Source: Kitasatospora papulosa
GTDB taxonomy: Bacteria; Actinomycetota; Actinomycetes; Streptomycetales; Streptomycetaceae
DNA: 64,000 bases
Reading direction: 5' to 3'
Assembly (NCBI RefSeq): GCF_000717245.1
Contig: NZ_JNYQ01000005.1
Coordinates: forward strand, 62,001 to 126,000
Position numbers and translations under genes: made by a program. The notes under the pieces were generated by a model that saw only the letters and a program-made list of their open reading frames with translations, was not told where the DNA came from and made no database searches. This document shows positions 49,166 to 58,500 of this stretch, one piece after another (within the stretch, counting starts at the first letter, position 1; each line of letters starts with the position of its first letter).

Positions 49166-51847
49166 GTGGCGGGCGAGTCCCCCGGCAAGTCGGATCAGCG
49201 GAAGTCGTCGGGGACGGCTGAGGGACGCGATCCGCGTTTCGCCGTGTTCCGTGAACCGGTCGCTGAGGCGGACGGCGGCACGGCGGTCGGGAAAACGGCG
49301 GACGGGTCGGCGGACGCCGGTACGGACAGCGAGACGGCGGTCTTCCGCCTGCCGCCGTCCGGGAAGGCCGAGGCGTCCGAGGGCGCCTCCGGGTCCTCGA
49401 AGGGCGCAGAGGGCCCTGGAGGGGCCTCCACGGCCCAGGAGGGAGCCTCGGCACCCTCCGAGGCGGGCGATACGGCTGCGAAGGCGTCCGAGGCGCCCGA
49501 GGCGTCTGCGGACGCGGACGCGCCGGAGCCTGCCGGGGCGGCGGAGCCGGCGGCCGACTCCGGTGCCGGTGCCGGTGCCGGTGCCGATGCGGATGCGGAT
49601 GCAGGGCCTGAGGCGGAGGCCGAGGGCGGTACCGGTGCGGACGCCGAGCCCGAGGCCGGGGCTGCCGATTCCCAGCCCGCCGAAGACGCCGAGCCCGCCT
49701 CGGACTCCGAGCGCGCCGACGACTCCGGGCGCGAGGAGGCCGCCGAGGCCGCCGCCGGATCCGAGGCAGGGTCGGACACCGCGCCGAAGCCGACGGACGC
49801 GCGGCTGCGTGCCGCCGTCGCCGCGTGGGTGGCGACCGAGCCGGACGATGAAGCCGCAGCTCAGGACGGCGATCCAGAGGACGCCGACAAGACGCCCCGG
49901 GCCGACGCCGAGCCGTCCGAGGCCGACGGCAAGGCTGCCGCCAAGGACGGTGCCGCCGTCACCGAGGCGAAGGCGCCGGGCGACGGCGGTGCGACGAAGG
50001 CAGTTGCCGCCGCCAGGCCGACCGACGACGCACCCGCCGACAGCGACCACAAGGGCGACAAGGGCGACGCCAAGGGTTCCGCCGGCACCGAAGACGCTTC
50101 GCCCGCCCCCGCGGCCTCCAGCACTCCCCGGGTGCCGAAGACCCGCGAGGAGGCCACCCCGGCCAAGGAGCCGGAGTCCGCGTCCGACGGGCGAGGAATC
50201 GATCATCCGACCGCCGTCTTCAAGGCACCGCGGGCCGAACAGCTCGACCAGCCGACGACCGCGCTGAAGCTGCCGACCAAGGCGAAGCCGAAGGCGGAGG
50301 AGCAGGAGGAGGGCGAGGAGCAGGGGAAGGCGGCCGAGCGGAAGCCCTCCTGGGCCTCCAAGGTCGCCGGTACCACGGAGGCTCCCGAGGCCCCCGCGGA
50401 GCGGACCAGCAAGTTCGTGCCGCTGCGCTCCGACGACGTACGCCCCGCGCCCGTCGTCGGACCCACGGTCACCCCTGACGTCGCGGCGAGTCCCGGCACG
50501 CCCGGGGCTCCCGGGGCAGGCCTCGCCGAGGCCGAGCGGACCCGGCAGCAGCCCATGCCGCCCAGGCCGCCGCTCGACCTGCTCGCGGAGCTCACGAACA
50601 CCCCGCCGCCCCCGGAGACCCCGGTCCGCACGGCGGTCCGGCGGGTCAAGATCTGGACGCCGCTGGTCCTGCTGCTCCTGATCGTCTTTGCGATCGCGCA
50701 GGCCGTGCGCCCGCTCCCCGAGCCCGCGCTGACGCTCTCCGCCGACCCCACGTACACCTTCGGCGGCGAGAAGCTGGACATGCCGTGGCCGGAGGAGGGC
50801 CAGGGCGCCGTCGAGGTCGAGGGTGTCGGGACCATCGGCACGTACGGCAAGGAGAAGTCCGCGCCGGTCGCCAGCGTCGCCAAGATCATGACCGCGTACG
50901 TGATCCTCCAGGGGCACCCCATCACCGGTAAGGAGGACGGGGAGCAGATCGAGGTCGACGCGAAGGCCGGCGAGGAGGCCAACCGTCCGGACGAGTCGAC
51001 GGCGCCGATCAAGGAGGGGCAGAAGTACACGCAGCGTCAGATGCTCCAGCTCCTGATGATCCCCTCGGGCAACAACGTCGCCCGGCTCCTCGCCCGGTGG
51101 GACGCCACCACCGAGAAGGCGTTCGTCGAGAAGATGAACGCGGCGGCGAAGGACCTCGGGATGACGAACTCGGTCTACACGGACCCGAGCGGTCTCGAGT
51201 CCACCACCCGGTCCACCCCGGCCGACCAGCTCAAGCTGGCCAAGGCGGTCATGCAGAACGACGTCTTCCGGGAGATCGTGAACATGCCGCAGGCGGAGAT
51301 CCCGGGCATCGGCAAGATGATCTACAACAACAACAACATCCTGCTGGAGCCGGGCGTGAGCGGCATCAAGACCGGTTCGTCGACCCCCGCGGGCGGCAAC
51401 CTCGTCTGGACCGCCGACACGGTCATCGACGGCAAGTCCCGTCGGATCATCGGCGCGGTCATGGGAGCCGACGTCGACGGGACCCTGGACGCCAAGCTGC
51501 AGCGCGCCCTGCAGACCAGCCTGGCGCTGATCCAGACCGCCCAGGACGGCGTCGACTCCGCCACCGTCGTCAAGAAGGGCCAGGTCGTCGGCTATGTGGA
51601 CAACGGCTTCGGCACCCGTACCCCGGTGGTCGCGACCAAGGACCTGAAGGCCGTCGGCTGGGGCGGGCTGGAGGTCGACCTGAAGCTCACGGACGGCGGG
51701 AAGACCCCCGCACACGTGGCGGAGGCGGGCACCGTCGTCGGTGAGGTGACGGTCGGCTCGGGCACCGGCAAGGTATCCGCGCCCGTCGCCCTCCAGAGCG
51801 CGATGACGGAACCGGGCTTCGGCGACAAGCTCACCCGTATCGGCTGA
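49166..51847 (+). CDS. D-alanyl-D-alanine carboxypeptidase with ~500-residue disordered N-terminal region
   Basis: An 893-residue type II membrane protein. The C-terminal ~340 residues are an S11 D-Ala-D-Ala carboxypeptidase: SxxK in APVASVAKIMTAYV, SxN in MIPSGNNVARLLARW and KTG in GVSGIKTGSSTPAGG. A single membrane anchor (WTPLVLLLLIVFAIAQAV) lies near residue 500. Before it is a low-complexity cytoplasmic region rich in Ala, Glu, Asp and Pro, with a short run of near-identical GAGAGADADAD codons at 49561-49605. Start GTG 49166 has AGGAGG 5 bases upstream. The enzyme trims peptidoglycan pentapeptides outside the cell; the tail may recruit cell-wall factors (inference). Confidence 0.9.
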   Translation: MAGESPGKSDQRKSSGTAEGRDPRFAVFREPVAEADGGTAVGKTADGSADAGTDSETAVFRLPPSGKAEASEGASGSSKGAEGPGGASTAQEGASAPSEAGDTAAKASEAPEASADADAPEPAGAAEPAADSGAGAGAGADADADAGPEAEAEGGTGADAEPEAGAADSQPAEDAEPASDSERADDSGREEAAEAAAGSEAGSDTAPKPTDARLRAAVAAWVATEPDDEAAAQDGDPEDADKTPRADAEPSEADGKAAAKDGAAVTEAKAPGDGGATKAVAAARPTDDAPADSDHKGDKGDAKGSAGTEDASPAPAASSTPRVPKTREEATPAKEPESASDGRGIDHPTAVFKAPRAEQLDQPTTALKLPTKAKPKAEEQEEGEEQGKAAERKPSWASKVAGTTEAPEAPAERTSKFVPLRSDDVRPAPVVGPTVTPDVAASPGTPGAPGAGLAEAERTRQQPMPPRPPLDLLAELTNTPPPPETPVRTAVRRVKIWTPLVLLLLIVFAIAQAVRPLPEPALTLSADPTYTFGGEKLDMPWPEEGQGAVEVEGVGTIGTYGKEKSAPVASVAKIMTAYVILQGHPITGKEDGEQIEVDAKAGEEANRPDESTAPIKEGQKYTQRQMLQLLMIPSGNNVARLLARWDATTEKAFVEKMNAAAKDLGMTNSVYTDPSGLESTTRSTPADQLKLAKAVMQNDVFREIVNMPQAEIPGIGKMIYNNNNILLEPGVSGIKTGSSTPAGGNLVWTADTVIDGKSRRIIGAVMGADVDGTLDAKLQRALQTSLALIQTAQDGVDSATVVKKGQVVGYVDNGFGTRTPVVATKDLKAVGWGGLEVDLKLTDGGKTPAHVAEAGTVVGEVTVGSGTGKVSAPVALQSAMTEPGFGDKLTRIG

Positions 51848-51865
51848 CCCTCCGGTCCCCTGTTC

Positions 51866-51916
51866 CGCCCGCCGGCCCCTGTCCCCCGTCCTCGTGGGGG
51901 CAGGGGCCGGCGGGCG
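51866..51916 (+). terminator. Terminator after the carboxypeptidase gene
   Basis: CGCCCGCCGGCCCCTG (51866-51881) pairs perfectly with CAGGGGCCGGCGGGCG (51901-51916), with an inner CCCCC/GGGGG stem. Confidence 0.85.
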
Positions 51917-52105
51917 CTGGGACGGGGGCCGGCCGTCGACGGGACGGGGCTGTCCGCCGATGGGGCAGCGCGGAGAAAATGCCGCATGCTAGCGTCCCGA
52001 AAGCAACGGGCGGACGCCGGGACGCGTCCCTCCGGGTACGACGGACGAGGTCCGTGCAGCACGAGGACGGTTCGGCAGGCCCGGGCGAGGACGGGGAGAG
52101 TCGCA

Positions 52106-53938
52106 GTGACCACCGCTGAGCCGACACGGGCGGACACCGGCCCGCCGTCGTCCGCCGAGAGCATGGCCGTGCGGATCCCGGCCCAGGCGGCCGGATTGGA
52201 CGGCGACGGCCCGGACCTCTCGCTACGGAGCCGTCTCCGACGCCATCCGGTGCTGCTGACGACGGCGGTGGCCGCCGCCGTGCACCTTCTCTGGTTCTTC
52301 TTCTTCGCGAACAGCGGCGGCGACATCGCAGCCCAGGACGCCTGGGCCGAGTTCGTCGGCCGCCACCCCGGCACCGCGTACAACCTCGCCTGGTACGGGG
52401 GCATGCACCCGGTCTCGTACAGCGTGGTGTCGCCCTACCTGATGTCGGTGCTCGGCGTCCGTACGACGATGATGGTCGTCGGCACGGTGTCGTCGGCGCT
52501 CACGGCCCTGATCCTGGTGCGGGTGCCCGCCGTCCGCAACCCGCTCGCGTGCGCGCTCGCCGGGGTCTTCGCCTACCTGTGCAACGCCCTGTCGGGCCGT
52601 GTGACGTTCGGGCTCGGCATGATGTTCGCGCTCGGTGCCGTCGCCGCGGTGTTCTGCTGGCCCCACCGCTGGCGCTACAAGCGGTGGGCGAAGGCCGTCG
52701 TCGCCGCGCCCCTGGCCGGCCTCGCTACGGCGGGCAGCCCGGTCGCCGGGCTCTTCCTCGGTGTCGTCGCCGCCGCCCTCTTCCTGAACAAACGGCGCCC
52801 CGGGGCGTACGCGCTGGGCCTGGCGCCCGTCGCGGTGGTGGTCCTCTCCGCCTGGCTGTTCCCGTTCTCGGGGACCCAGCCGATGGCGCTCGGCACCCTG
52901 TCCCTGCCGTTCCTGTACTCGGTCTTCGTCTTCTTCCTGGTGCCCCGCGACTGGCACACGGTGCGCACGGCCGCCGCGGTCTACGGAGCCGGGACGCTCC
53001 TGACGTACGTGGTCGACTCGCAGATCGGGTCGAACGTGTCGCGGATGGCGATGCTGTTCGCCGGGGTCGTCCTGCTGGCAGCCCTCCCGTACACGGCGCC
53101 GCGCACCCGACGCTGGTACGCGCTGATCGTCGTCTTCGCCGGGCTGAACTTCTGGATCGGCTTCAAGGGCGTCGACGACATCGTCCGCACCGCACCCGCC
53201 GCGTCCTGGAACCGCGAGCTGGCCCCCCTGGTCAACCAGCTCCAGAAGGCCGGGGCGGAGCGTGGCAGGGTCGAGGTGGTCCCCGCCAGCAGCCATCGCG
53301 AGGCCTCCGCGCTCGCGCCGTACGTGAACCTGGCCCGCGGCTGGAACCGGCAGGCCGACATGAAGCGCAACCCGCTCTTCTACGACGACACCCTCGACCC
53401 CGTGAACTACCGGGAGTGGCTGGACCGCTGGGCCGTGCACTACGTCGTGCTGCCGACCGGCATGCCGGACTCCGGGGGCGAGCAGGAGGCGGCGCTCGTC
53501 GAGAAGGGGCAGCCGTATCTGAAGGCGGTCTGGAGCGACGCCAACTGGAAGCTGTTCCGGGTCCTGGACCCGGTGCCGCTCGCCGACCCGCCCGCGACCG
53601 TGGAGAGGGCCGGCGACGACGAGCTGACGATCCGCGTCCAGACGGCGGGCCGCGTCCTGATCCGGATCCCGTACTCCCGGTGGCTTGCCGTCGTGGACGA
53701 CGAGGGCAAGAGCGTGGAGCGCCCGCAGGAGACGGAGGAGTCCAAGAAGCGTTCGGCCGAGGACAGCGAGGCTCCGAAGGACTTCACCAACGCCCACGGC
53801 TGCCTGATCAAGGTGGAGGAGGACGGCGACGGCGACGAGTGGACCGAGCTCCTCGCCCCCCGCGCGGGCGTCTACCGCCTGGCGGCGCCGTACCAGCTGC
53901 AGCCGGGCACGCCGTGCCCCGAGGAACTGCGCCAATAG
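52106..53938 (+). CDS. Large polytopic membrane protein, glycosyltransferase-like architecture
   Basis: A 610-residue protein: about ten membrane segments in the first ~360 residues (LLTTAVAAAVHLLWFFFFA, MMVVGTVSSALTALILVRV, ALGAVAAVFCW, AVVVLSAWLFPFSG) followed by a ~230-residue soluble C-terminal domain with SSHREASALAPYVNLARGW and DRWAVHYVVLP. This layout (membrane part plus extracytoplasmic domain, Asp/Glu in the first loop GGDIAAQDAWAEFV) resembles GT-C-like or related wall-polymer enzymes, but no family motif is firm. The GTG at 52106 follows GGGGAG. It follows the carboxypeptidase gene in the same direction. Confidence 0.65.
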   Translation: MTTAEPTRADTGPPSSAESMAVRIPAQAAGLDGDGPDLSLRSRLRRHPVLLTTAVAAAVHLLWFFFFANSGGDIAAQDAWAEFVGRHPGTAYNLAWYGGMHPVSYSVVSPYLMSVLGVRTTMMVVGTVSSALTALILVRVPAVRNPLACALAGVFAYLCNALSGRVTFGLGMMFALGAVAAVFCWPHRWRYKRWAKAVVAAPLAGLATAGSPVAGLFLGVVAAALFLNKRRPGAYALGLAPVAVVVLSAWLFPFSGTQPMALGTLSLPFLYSVFVFFLVPRDWHTVRTAAAVYGAGTLLTYVVDSQIGSNVSRMAMLFAGVVLLAALPYTAPRTRRWYALIVVFAGLNFWIGFKGVDDIVRTAPAASWNRELAPLVNQLQKAGAERGRVEVVPASSHREASALAPYVNLARGWNRQADMKRNPLFYDDTLDPVNYREWLDRWAVHYVVLPTGMPDSGGEQEAALVEKGQPYLKAVWSDANWKLFRVLDPVPLADPPATVERAGDDELTIRVQTAGRVLIRIPYSRWLAVVDDEGKSVERPQETEESKKRSAEDSEAPKDFTNAHGCLIKVEEDGDGDEWTELLAPRAGVYRLAAPYQLQPGTPCPEELRQ

Positions 53939-53986
53939 TGCCGGAAGCCTCCCTCCGGGCGGGCGGCACTGGCATGGTGTGCTGCC

Positions 53987-54880
53987 ATGAGGTGCCAACA
54001 TCACGGCGGTGAACGCGGCGGTCCGCTGCCGGGCATGGTCTGTCCCCGGTGCGGTTCCGCGGAGCGCTCGTCGCACGGGACCGGTTCCTGGATAGCCCGG
54101 GAGACGCTCACGGGAAGGGTCTCCACGCTGACCCGACGGCGGAAGGCCCTGCTGGTGGCCGGCGTCGCGGTGGCCGTGGGCGGCCTGGCCGCCGCCGCGT
54201 CCCTGCTCGCCGAGGGCGCCGGAGGGACGCCCCCCGAGGCGATGGGCCGGGCGGGGGCCGTGCCGGCACCGGTCGGCGGCGGGGCCCCGACCCGGATCGG
54301 GCAGGCCGGAACCGACGGGACGGAGCCGCCCGGCGGCGTCACCGCGCAACCCTCGGCCTCCACGGGCCGCTACCGCTTCACGGCGTGGGCCGGGCCCGGC
54401 TGCACCACGGGCGCGTACATGGAGAACGGGCGGTTCGAGAACGGCGACGCGGGCTGGTACACCGTCGATTCGGGCGGTTTCGGGGAGAGCCCGTGCGACG
54501 GCCGGTTCAGCGCCCTCCCCATGTCGGGAAGCCCTGACCAGGACCGGGGGAGCAGCGCCGTCTGGTCCTGGTACCTCGGTGACGGCTTCCGCGAGTGCGC
54601 GCTCACGGTCTTCGTGCCGCGCAGCGTCCGGGACAGCGATGTGGCGGGTTCTCCGAGTGTCTACCGGGTGCTCTCCGACCCGCGCGACACGGACTCGGCG
54701 TACACGGGCTTCGCCGTGCGCCAGCCGGAGCACCGGGGCACCGCCGTGGACGTACGCAGCTACCCGGTGAAGGGGGACACCTTCGCCGTGCAGCTCGTCG
54801 ACCGGGGCCGTGACTGGGGCGACGCGGACCTGGTGGGCGCGCACCACGCCGCGGCGCAGCTGAAGGCCTCCTGCCGCTGA
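53987..54880 (+). CDS. Single-pass membrane or secreted protein of unknown function
   Basis: A 297-residue protein with a short N-terminal Cys motif (MVCPRCGSAE, zinc-ribbon-like), one hydrophobic segment (ALLVAGVAVAVGGLAAAASLL), a Pro/Gly/Thr-rich linker and a C-terminal domain with four cysteines (GPGCTTGAYM, ESPCDGRF, RECALTVF, KASCR), probably two disulfides outside the cell. The N-terminus would remain cytoplasmic. Start ATG 53987 is the only clear option. No homologue could be named. Confidence 0.7.
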   Translation: MRCQHHGGERGGPLPGMVCPRCGSAERSSHGTGSWIARETLTGRVSTLTRRRKALLVAGVAVAVGGLAAAASLLAEGAGGTPPEAMGRAGAVPAPVGGGAPTRIGQAGTDGTEPPGGVTAQPSASTGRYRFTAWAGPGCTTGAYMENGRFENGDAGWYTVDSGGFGESPCDGRFSALPMSGSPDQDRGSSAVWSWYLGDGFRECALTVFVPRSVRDSDVAGSPSVYRVLSDPRDTDSAYTGFAVRQPEHRGTAVDVRSYPVKGDTFAVQLVDRGRDWGDADLVGAHHAAAQLKASCR

Positions 54881-54904
54881 CCCGCCCGGCGCCCCGCGCC
54901 CGCG

Positions 54905-55663
54905 TCATCCCCGTACGAATGCGGCGTCGCGTTCCGTCACCTGCGCGCGCGGCCCGGCGGCCCTGAGGACGACGTCCAGGGCGCACTCCGGGTCGGAGTG
55001 GTAACAGCCGCTCGCCCAGGCGGCGTTGGCCTCCACCACCGCCCAATGCCCGGCGTCGGTGGTTCCGACGTCGACGACGATCGCGGAGGGCAGGGTATGC
55101 CCGGCGGCGGCGAGCAGCTCCGAGCCGAAGGCCCGCGCCGAGGCGGACAGAGGGGCCAGATCGAGCCGTCCCGACGCGGCGTACCGGCTGCCGGTGAGGA
55201 CCTGCCCGTCGAGCAGGTACAGCCGGTACTCCGTGTCGAAGACGGTGACGTCGCTGACCAGGACCACCGTGTCCGGATCGACCGCGTCCGGGCCGGGCAG
55301 CCGCGAGCCGTCGGCGTAGACCAGCGCGGGGATGCTCTTGTCGTTCGGCGACTTGGCGAAGACCGGCCGGCGCAGCGCGTACGCCTCGCGGATGGGTACG
55401 GCACGGACCTCGCGCCGGACGAACGCGGCGGGAAGCCGGGCCAGCCAGTCGGCGGGGGCTTCGAGCGGCGCGATGCCCAGCGCGGGCGCCACGGCGTCGG
55501 CGAAGGACGGGCCGGCGTGCAGGTGCGCGTCCCCGTCGGGAAGCTCCCCGGGCACCGTGCCGTCCGGCAGCTGCGTGATGCGCAGACCGCGCCGCCGGGC
55601 GGTGTCGCGGAGGATCCGGGCGGAGGCGGTGAGACGGGGCGGGAGCACGAGGCGCATGGACAT
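54905..55663 (-). CDS. ATP-grasp domain protein (DUF4343-like)
   Basis: A 252-residue protein. The segment REAYALRRPVFAKSPNDKSIPALVYADG corresponds to the ATP-grasp lysine region, and WAVVEANAAWASGCYHSDP to the C-terminal metal-binding part (Glu and Asn). Length and order fit the short ATP-grasp DUF4343 proteins of actinobacteria, some in peptide or amide-bond biosynthetic settings; the substrate here is unknown. ATG 55663, or 55657 two codons later. It is divergent from a frameshifted phosphotransferase gene. Confidence 0.8.
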   Translation of the reverse strand: MSMRLVLPPRLTASARILRDTARRRGLRITQLPDGTVPGELPDGDAHLHAGPSFADAVAPALGIAPLEAPADWLARLPAAFVRREVRAVPIREAYALRRPVFAKSPNDKSIPALVYADGSRLPGPDAVDPDTVVLVSDVTVFDTEYRLYLLDGQVLTGSRYAASGRLDLAPLSASARAFGSELLAAAGHTLPSAIVVDVGTTDAGHWAVVEANAAWASGCYHSDPECALDVVLRAAGPRAQVTERDAAFVRG

Positions 55664-55733
55664 GGATCCTGCCGCAGCGTGGGCGCGCCGGCCCACCGGA
55701 TTTCGCTCGACAAGCGGTGCCGGTTCGGCTTGC

Positions 55734-56628
55734 ATGGGCCGGATGCACGCCGACGGGACGACCACCGACGCGGCGCTCGTCCAGCGCCTGCTCGCCGCGC
55801 AGTTCCCCGCCTGGGCCGGCCTTCCCGTCGAACGGGTCGGCTCCCACGGGACGGTCAACGCCATCTACCGGCTGGGAACGGACCTGGTCGTGCGGCTGCC
55901 CCGCGCCGAGGCGGCTCGCGGGACGTGGTGACGGAGCGCCACTGGCTTCCGCGCCTCGCCCGCGGCCTGCCCGTGACCGTGCCCGTCCCCCTGGCCGAGG
56001 GGGTCCCCGCCGAGGGCTACCCGTGGTCCTGGTCGGTCTGCCGCTGGATCGACGGCGACAACCCGGCCGCAGGCTCGGGGAGCGCCGAATGGCCGGGGAC
56101 ATCGCGGAGTTCGTCCTCGCGCTGCGCCGCGTCGACCCCACCGACGGGCCGCCCGCCTACCGCAGCGAACCCCTGGCCGCACGGGACACGGAGACCCGGG
56201 CGGCCCTCGCCGCGCTCGACGGCGTCATCGACACGGCGACGGCGGCGGCCGTCTGGTCCGACGCCCTGCGCGCCCCCGGACCGCAGGGCCCGCCGGTATG
56301 GGTCCACGGCGATCTCCAGCCCGGCAACGTCCTGGTCTCGGGCGGCCGGCTCGGCGCGGTCATCGACTTCGGCTGCATGGGGCTCGCCGACCCCGCGGTC
56401 GACCTGATCGCGGGCTGGTACCTGCTGCCGCCCGGGCCGAGGCGGATCCTCCGTACGCGGGTGGGGGCGGACCCGGCGATGTGGGCGCGGGCACGGGGCT
56501 GGGCCCTGTCCGTCGCGCTGATGGAGCTGTCGTCCTACCGGACGTCGAACCCGGTGATGGCGGGGATCGCACGGCATGTGATCGGGGAGATCCTGGAGGA
56601 GCCGGAGCGGTCCGGCAGCGCGGGGTGA
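55734..56628 (+). pseudogene. Aminoglycoside phosphotransferase (APH) family gene, two frameshifts
   Basis: The coding signal moves through three frames. The N-terminus (VQRLLAAQFPAWAGLPVERV through VVRLPRAEAARG) ends at TGA 55929; the middle (VVTERHWLPRLARGLPVTVP to VCRWIDGDNPAAGSGS) continues one base back; the C-terminus (MAGDIAEFVLALRRVDPTDG onward) is shifted back again. Each shift equals loss of one base, near 55910-55930 and 56070-56095. The C-terminal part keeps the kinase motifs VHGDLQPGNVL and VIDFGCMGLADPAVDL. Without correction no full-length kinase is made. Sequencing error is the alternative explanation. Confidence 0.8.
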
Positions 56629-56642
56629 CCGCTGCCGGACCG

Positions 56643-56762
56643 CCGCTCAGCCGGTGGCCGCCCGGACGGCCGTGATGTCCACCCGCTCGGCCGGTGGCCG
56701 CCTGAACGACCCTGATGTCCGCCCGCTCAGCCGATGGCCGCCCGGACGGCCGTGATGTCCAC
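56643..56762. repeat. Three tandem 40-bp repeats at the AlkZ-like gene 3' end
   Basis: Units start at 56643, 56683 and 56723, each beginning CCGCTC(A/G)GCCG(G/A)TGGCCGCC. The last unit contains the stop (56727-56729) and final codons of the minus-strand gene; the other two lie downstream and are more diverged (the middle one most). Confidence 0.9.
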
Positions 56763-57863
56763 CCGGTCGATTCCCCGGTCGAGGAAGACGGCCAGATCAT
56801 GGCCCTCCTCCCGGACGGCCTCCTGCTCGGGGGCGGAGAGGGACCGCAAGGGGGCGACGAGGAGCCGCCGGCCGTCCGTCGTCCAGGTGGCGGCGACGCG
56901 CCCGTCGACGAGCACCGCGCGAAGACCCGCGACGGACAGACCGAGGTGGGCGTCGTCGATGATGCGGCCGCGGTCCTGGTAGCCGAGGATCGCGTTGTCG
57001 AAGGCCGGGAGGAACCGGACGGGGGCGGGTGTGTCCGGGGACGGGCGGGGTGCGTCCGGCAGGTCGAGCAGGACCCGGCCGCGCTCGTCCCGGAAGGTGA
57101 CCAGCTCGTCCCGGAGGGCCCGGACCGCCGCGGGGAGACCCGCCACACCGCTCCACGCGCGGATGTCGGCGGTGGCGGCGGGCCCGTAGGCGGCGAGATA
57201 GCGGCGTACCAACTGCTGCCCGACCGGGTCCTCGTGGCCCTGGTCGCCCCCGTGCCCCTCGTCTCCTTCGTCGGGCAGCGGGGCGACATCCCGTCCGAGC
57301 CAGGTGGCCAGGGGAAGATTCCGCACGCCGCCCTTCGTCTGCCACAGGCCGCGCGGGGGCAGTTGGGCCATCGGGACGAGGCCGGCGACGAGGAGTTCCC
57401 CCAGGGCACGGCGGGGCGGACCGGGCCGGCCGCCCTGTACGGCGTCGACGAGCTCGGCCATGGTGCGGGGCCGCCGGTCGGCCATGACGGCCCGCCCGGC
57501 CGCGGCGAGTGCGTCGAGGTCGACATCGGCGAGCTCACGCCGGTAGGTGGCCAGCACCCGCTGGCGCAGCATGGTGTCGTGACGGGCCCGCCAGGCGAGC
57601 GCGTCGTCGTCCGTGACCAGATGCACGGTGCGGCGCATCAGATGCGTGCGTACGACCTGCCGGTCCGTCAGCGCCCGGTCGAGCCGGTCGGGTGTGAAGG
57701 CGTACAGCCTCGACCACAGGCCGGTGAAGGGCTCCTGCGGTTCCTGGGCCTGCAGACCGCAGAGGTGTGCCACCGTCTCCTTGACCGGCGTGGTCGTCCG
57801 GTCGAGCAGGTACTGACGGGCCAGAGTGGCGCGGTTGAGGTCCCGCGCCCCGAGTACGGTCAT
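56727..57863 (-). CDS. AlkZ/YcaQ-like winged-helix protein (HTH_42), putative DNA glycosylase
   Basis: A 378-residue protein of the HTH_42 superfamily. Members such as Streptomyces AlkZ and E. coli YcaQ are DNA glycosylases that unhook crosslinks or excise alkylated bases, using a Gln-x-Gln motif. Here HLCGLQAQEPQEPFTGLWSRL has that QAQ, followed by VVRTHLMRRTVHLV and RAWSGVAGLPAAVRAL. ATG 57863 (MTVLGARD) is chosen; an in-frame start 13 codons earlier is possible. A short Gly/Asp/Glu/His run (DEGDEGHGGDQGHED) is inserted in the middle. Streptomyces carries several paralogues; the substrate lesion is unknown. Confidence 0.85.
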   Translation of the reverse strand: MTVLGARDLNRATLARQYLLDRTTTPVKETVAHLCGLQAQEPQEPFTGLWSRLYAFTPDRLDRALTDRQVVRTHLMRRTVHLVTDDDALAWRARHDTMLRQRVLATYRRELADVDLDALAAAGRAVMADRRPRTMAELVDAVQGGRPGPPRRALGELLVAGLVPMAQLPPRGLWQTKGGVRNLPLATWLGRDVAPLPDEGDEGHGGDQGHEDPVGQQLVRRYLAAYGPAATADIRAWSGVAGLPAAVRALRDELVTFRDERGRVLLDLPDAPRPSPDTPAPVRFLPAFDNAILGYQDRGRIIDDAHLGLSVAGLRAVLVDGRVAATWTTDGRRLLVAPLRSLSAPEQEAVREEGHDLAVFLDRGIDRVDITAVRAAIG

Positions 57864-57968
57864 GGGCCTGGCCGCCGTGGGGTGCCTGCCTCGGTGCCGC
57901 AACGCCCGAGCTGTCGATTCCGCACGCGGACTGTCTCCCTTCCTCCTGTGCTCCGTGTCGGACGAGGG

Positions 57969-58391
57969 TCAGCCGTTGTACGGGACAGCCACGTCCAGGA
58001 CCCAGGTCACGCCGAAGCGGTCGGTGAGCATGCCGTACAGCGGCGCCCACTGCGACGGTGCCAGGGGCTGGACCACCGTCGAGCCCACCACCAGCCCCTG
58101 CCACAGGGCGCCGATCTCGTCCGCGTCGTCCCCGCGCACGGACACGAAGAACGGCCGGTCGCCCTGGGACCAGGGCAGCGACGACGGGACGTCGTAGGCC
58201 ATGACGTGGAACCCGTCGTCGCCCACCACCTCGCCCCACACCAGCCAGTCCGCCTCGCTCTCGTTCCGCACGTCGCCCGTGTCCTTGTACGTGACGGCGG
58301 TGACCCGCCCTCCGAAGACGGACCGGTAGTGGTCCAGCGCCGCCCGGGCGTCGCCCCGGAAGTTCAGGTGGGTGGTGGTCGTGATGGACAT
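57969..58391 (-). CDS. VOC family protein (PhnB/glyoxalase-like)
   Basis: A 140-residue vicinal-oxygen-chelate fold protein of the PhnB type: THLNFRGDARAALDHYRSVFGG, DDGFHVMAYDVPSS and YGMLTDRFGVTWVLDV are the standard segments. Metal ligands cannot be assigned with confidence; many PhnB-like proteins lack them. ATG 58391 has AAGGAG upstream. It is divergent from a WYL regulator, which probably controls it. Confidence 0.88.
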   Translation of the reverse strand: MSITTTTHLNFRGDARAALDHYRSVFGGRVTAVTYKDTGDVRNESEADWLVWGEVVGDDGFHVMAYDVPSSLPWSQGDRPFFVSVRGDDADEIGALWQGLVVGSTVVQPLAPSQWAPLYGMLTDRFGVTWVLDVAVPYNG

Positions 58392-58500
58392 GATCTTCTC
58401 CTTGCCTGCTGTTCGTCGAGGTGCACCGCCGGGTGGGCTGTGCCTCCCCTGAGGTCTCGGCCTCCCCGGAGGGCGCGAAGCCCACCCTTCCACCGGTAGC

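Noticed and set aside
49561..49605. Run of GGTGCC/GCGGAT units as a separate mobile or regulatory repeat
   Set aside because: It is an in-frame low-complexity Gly/Ala/Asp stretch within the carboxypeptidase tail, explained by coding slippage.
54998..56407. A single 469-codon frame covering the ATP-grasp promoter and phosphotransferase region
   Set aside because: Only its middle part (about 55930-56090) matches APH sequence; the rest is antisense to the ATP-grasp gene or out of frame, which is why a frameshifted pseudogene is reported instead.
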